Origin: Deltaproteobacteria bacterium
Lineage (GTDB): Bacteria > Myxococcota_A > UBA9160 > SMWR01
Reading direction: 5' to 3'
Assembly: GCA_029261905.1 (NCBI GenBank)
Contig: JAJDAM010000868.1
Location: 1 to 7,850 of the forward strand
DNA: 7,850 bases
Both the position numbers and the translations under genes were made by a program. Below the pieces are notes generated by a model, which saw only the letters and a list, made by a program, of their open reading frames with translations, was not told the origin of the DNA and made no database searches. Shown here piece after piece: positions 6,315 to 7,850 of the stretch. The number at the start of each line of letters is the position of its first letter. Position 1 is the stretch's first letter.

Positions 6315-6893
6315 TCACTCCAACACGACCGCGAAGCGAACGCGTTGGGGTTCGGCGGCTTTCTGTTCGATACAGCTGGCCCCGTGTTCGACCCAGAAGA
6401 ACAGTTCCCAGAAGCCCGCCATGTGGAACAGCATCCCCTCGATCCGGTATCTCCCGTCACCGAGGTCGTGGAGTTCGGGTCGCAGTGTCATTCCGTGCAG
6501 GTGTTCTGGCATGCGCGCATCGACGGCCGTGATCCGGATGTTCGGATCCGACGACACGAGTTCCGCGTCGATTTCGAACAACTCGTTTCGAACAATCGGG
6601 TCCGGAATCGGTCGGTAGCGCAGACGCCAAACGCCGGTCGGGCTTTCGAACTCTGCGGCCCAAAGGGGTTCGCTGTAGTTGGCTAAGGAGGGATTGGCTG
6701 AGGGGTTGGTTGACGGGTTGGTCGACGGGTTGGTTGACCGAGGGGAAGGCGATGGAGACACAGGCACGGCGAGTTCCGTGCTCGTGGGTTCCGCGCTGGG
6801 ATCGCATCCGACCAACGAAAGCAGCATCCCTACGACCATCGCCGCACCGATCCCATGGAACCCGCGAGATTTCGCGACGGTCTCGAGCACCAC
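6315..6893 (-). CDS. YtkA/FixH-like lipoprotein
   Basis: A 192-residue predicted lipoprotein. An N-terminal segment with Lys8 and Arg10 leads into a hydrophobic stretch ending in the lipobox LVGC (lipidated Cys30). A low-complexity Ser/Thr/Pro/Asn linker follows (about 31-70), with a four-fold Ser-Thr-Asn-Pro repeat, then a compact beta-rich domain (about 78-192). That domain carries DARMPEHLHGM (125-135), LGDGRYRIEGMLFHMAGFWEL (about 144-164), and a final beta-strand. This pattern resembles YtkA-like/FixH periplasmic domains; the clustered Met128, His131, His133, Met135, His157 and Met158 could bind copper, which is inference. The GTG at 6893 overlaps the SDR stop by one base (TAGTG), suggesting translational coupling; a second GTG follows at once. 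An ATG start at residue 19 would leave a signal without positive charge. It ends 7 bases before the di-heme enzyme. Confidence 0.8.
   Translation of the reverse strand: MVLETVAKSRGFHGIGAAMVVGMLLSLVGCDPSAEPTSTELAVPVSPSPSPRSTNPSTNPSTNPSANPSLANYSEPLWAAEFESPTGVWRLRYRPIPDPIVRNELFEIDAELVSSDPNIRITAVDARMPEHLHGMTLRPELHDLGDGRYRIEGMLFHMAGFWELFFWVEHGASCIEQKAAEPQRVRFAVVLE
6691..6738. repeat. Four 12-base tandem repeats coding for Ser-Thr-Asn-Pro
   Basis: Four adjacent 12-base units, consensus GGGTTGGTTGAC on the + strand, at 6691-6702, 6703-6714, 6715-6726 and 6727-6738. The leftmost is the most diverged. On the coding (-) strand they encode STNP three times and SANP once, in the linker of the lipoprotein. 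Unit length is a multiple of three, so gain or loss of a copy would change linker length without a frameshift. Confidence 0.85.
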
Positions 6894-7810
6894 TACATCG
6901 CGGGGACGCTGTAGCCGTCCTTGACCGGCTCGAGCTTCTCGAAGTGCGGGCCGAGTTGGTCGTGCAGGTTGTCGACGGTCCAGGATTGGGTGGAGTCGAA
7001 GACGGTCTGGTTGTGCGGACGCCCGATGATCGTGACCTGTTTGCCCCAGACGACGAACACGTATCCGGAGATCCGTTCCGCGCGCGGTGTGGCGATGTAG
7101 CAAAACAGCGGGCTGGCATTTTCGGGAGCGAAATTGTCGAAGCCATCTTCGGGCTTCGCGAAGATCGCCGCGGTGGGGCCCGAGGTCGTCATTCGGGTGC
7201 GGGCGCGCGGCAAGATGACGTTGGCCGTGACGCCGTACTTCTGCATCAGCTGTGCGATCCCCATCGTCATCGAAACGATCCCGGCCTTGGCGGCCGAGTA
7301 GTTGGGCTGACCGACGGCACCAAACAAGTACGACTCGGATGCGGTGCTGATCAGACGGCCGTAGACAGGAGCGCCCTGCGCCTTGGAGCGTTCTCGCCAG
7401 TGAATGCAGGCGAACTTCGAGGGCACGAAATGGCCTTTCAAATGGACGCGAATCACGGCATCGAAATCCTCTTCGCTCATGTTGAAGATGGTGCCATCGC
7501 GAAGGAATCCGGCATTGTTCACCAGGATGTTCAGGTCGCCAAAACTGTCGACGGCGGTCTGGATCAGTGACTTCGAGGTTTCCCAATCTGCGATGTCGCC
7601 GAAATGCGGTACCGCTTCTCCGCCCGCCTTGGTGATTTCCTCGACGACTTCCCGCGCCGGGTCCTCGTTGCGTCCGGTTCCGTCCGCGCTGGCGCCGAGA
7701 TCGTTGACGACGACGCGTGCTCCGAGTTTCGCGAGATTCAACGCGTGTACGCGACCGAGTCCGTGTGCGGCGCCGGTAACGACCGCGACTTTGCCTTCGA
7801 GTTCTGCCAT
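6893..7810 (-). CDS. SDR-family dehydrogenase, (3R)-hydroxyacyl-CoA/MFE-2-like
   Basis: A 305-residue cytoplasmic NAD(P)-dependent short-chain dehydrogenase. The N-terminal Rossmann motif TGAAHGLG is at residues 12-19, NNAG at 98-101, and the catalytic Ser158-Tyr171-Lys175 triad in the order expected of classical SDRs (NYSAAKAG at 170-177). The helix-4 position usually held by Asn is in VHLKGHF (122-128), a form shared with the dehydrogenase part of peroxisomal MFE-2 and with mycobacterial homologues. The sequence is longer than a minimal 250-residue SDR because of a C-terminal extension (about 245-305) with PHNQ and WTVDNLHDQLGP stretches. A role on hydroxyacyl-CoA or steroid-like substrates is therefore likely, not proven. 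The ATG at 7810 has AGGAG six bases upstream. It is the first visible gene of a three-gene operon and its stop overlaps the lipoprotein start. Confidence 0.92.
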   Translation of the reverse strand: MAELEGKVAVVTGAAHGLGRVHALNLAKLGARVVVNDLGASADGTGRNEDPAREVVEEITKAGGEAVPHFGDIADWETSKSLIQTAVDSFGDLNILVNNAGFLRDGTIFNMSEEDFDAVIRVHLKGHFVPSKFACIHWRERSKAQGAPVYGRLISTASESYLFGAVGQPNYSAAKAGIVSMTMGIAQLMQKYGVTANVILPRARTRMTTSGPTAAIFAKPEDGFDNFAPENASPLFCYIATPRAERISGYVFVVWGKQVTIIGRPHNQTVFDSTQSWTVDNLHDQLGPHFEKLEPVKDGYSVPAM

Positions 7811-7827
7811 GGAGTTCTCCTGTCCGT

Positions 7828-7842
7828 GTTCGAGCGCTGTTC
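7828..7842. promoter_or_regulatory. Direct repeat GTTC-N7-GTTC upstream of the SDR operon
   Basis: GTTC at 7828-7831 and 7839-7842 are separated by seven bases, and the repeat is longer if the flanks are counted (TGTTCGAG twice, 11 bases apart). It lies 18-32 bases upstream of the SDR start, where an operator would sit. The spacing equals the LexA box of alphaproteobacteria, but nothing else links this operon to the SOS response. Confidence 0.2.
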
Positions 7843-7850
7843 GAGTCGAT

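Noticed and set aside
6315..6893. The lipoprotein as an MbnP-type (four-Cys) partner of an MbnH-type enzyme
   Set aside because: It has only the lipobox Cys and one further Cys (Cys174), so the four-Cys pattern of that partner family is absent; the YtkA/FixH-like pattern fits better.
6894..7586. N-terminal extension of the lipoprotein frame back to 7586
   Set aside because: This part overlaps the SDR gene in another frame on the same strand and is Arg-rich and low in information. The lipoprotein begins at the GTG that overlaps the SDR stop, just before its signal sequence.

Overview
The window is about 60 % GC, bacterial and gene-dense. Start codons are a mix of ATG and GTG, and several have good purine-rich ribosome binding sites. 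A lipoprotein with a lipobox and an exported di-heme c-type cytochrome point to a Gram-negative cell envelope. An F420/flavin-type luciferase-like monooxygenase, a FadD-type acyl-CoA ligase and a mycobacterial/MFE-2-like short-chain dehydrogenase suggest a lipid- or steroid-degrading environmental lineage. Myxococcota, Binatota or another proteobacterium would fit, but taxonomy cannot be fixed from sequence alone. No mobile element, CRISPR array, tRNA or rRNA was seen.

Layout, left to right. (1) The 3' end of an unidentified + strand gene (1-122). (2) A - strand MFS efflux-type transporter (215-1432), convergent with it. (3) A 367-base intergenic stretch (1433-1799) with a small hairpin and one speculative 20-codon ORF. 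(4) A - strand luciferase-like monooxygenase (1800-2774). It is divergent from a + strand pair: a 155-residue protein of unknown function (2877-3344) and an AMP-forming acyl-CoA ligase (3427-4980, GTG start). The 102-base divergent promoter region holds three chained inverted repeats. (5) A - strand operon transcribed from the right edge: SDR dehydrogenase (6893-7810), then a YtkA/FixH-like lipoprotein (6315-6893, GTG start overlapping the SDR stop), then a di-heme cytochrome c peroxidase-like protein (5039-6307, GTG start). This operon converges with the acyl-CoA ligase over a 58-base gap with a weak hairpin.

Inferred working together: the ligase can activate a carboxylic acid to its CoA ester, and the SDR resembles the (3R)-hydroxyacyl-CoA dehydrogenase unit of MFE-2-type beta-oxidation. 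The luciferase-like enzyme could oxygenate a hydrophobic substrate. The lipoprotein and di-heme enzyme form a periplasmic redox, possibly copper-linked, pair. It is the most unusual part of the window and sits in the same operon as the cytosolic SDR. Two genes here (lipoprotein and di-heme enzyme) are lost or mis-started if only ATG starts are considered.
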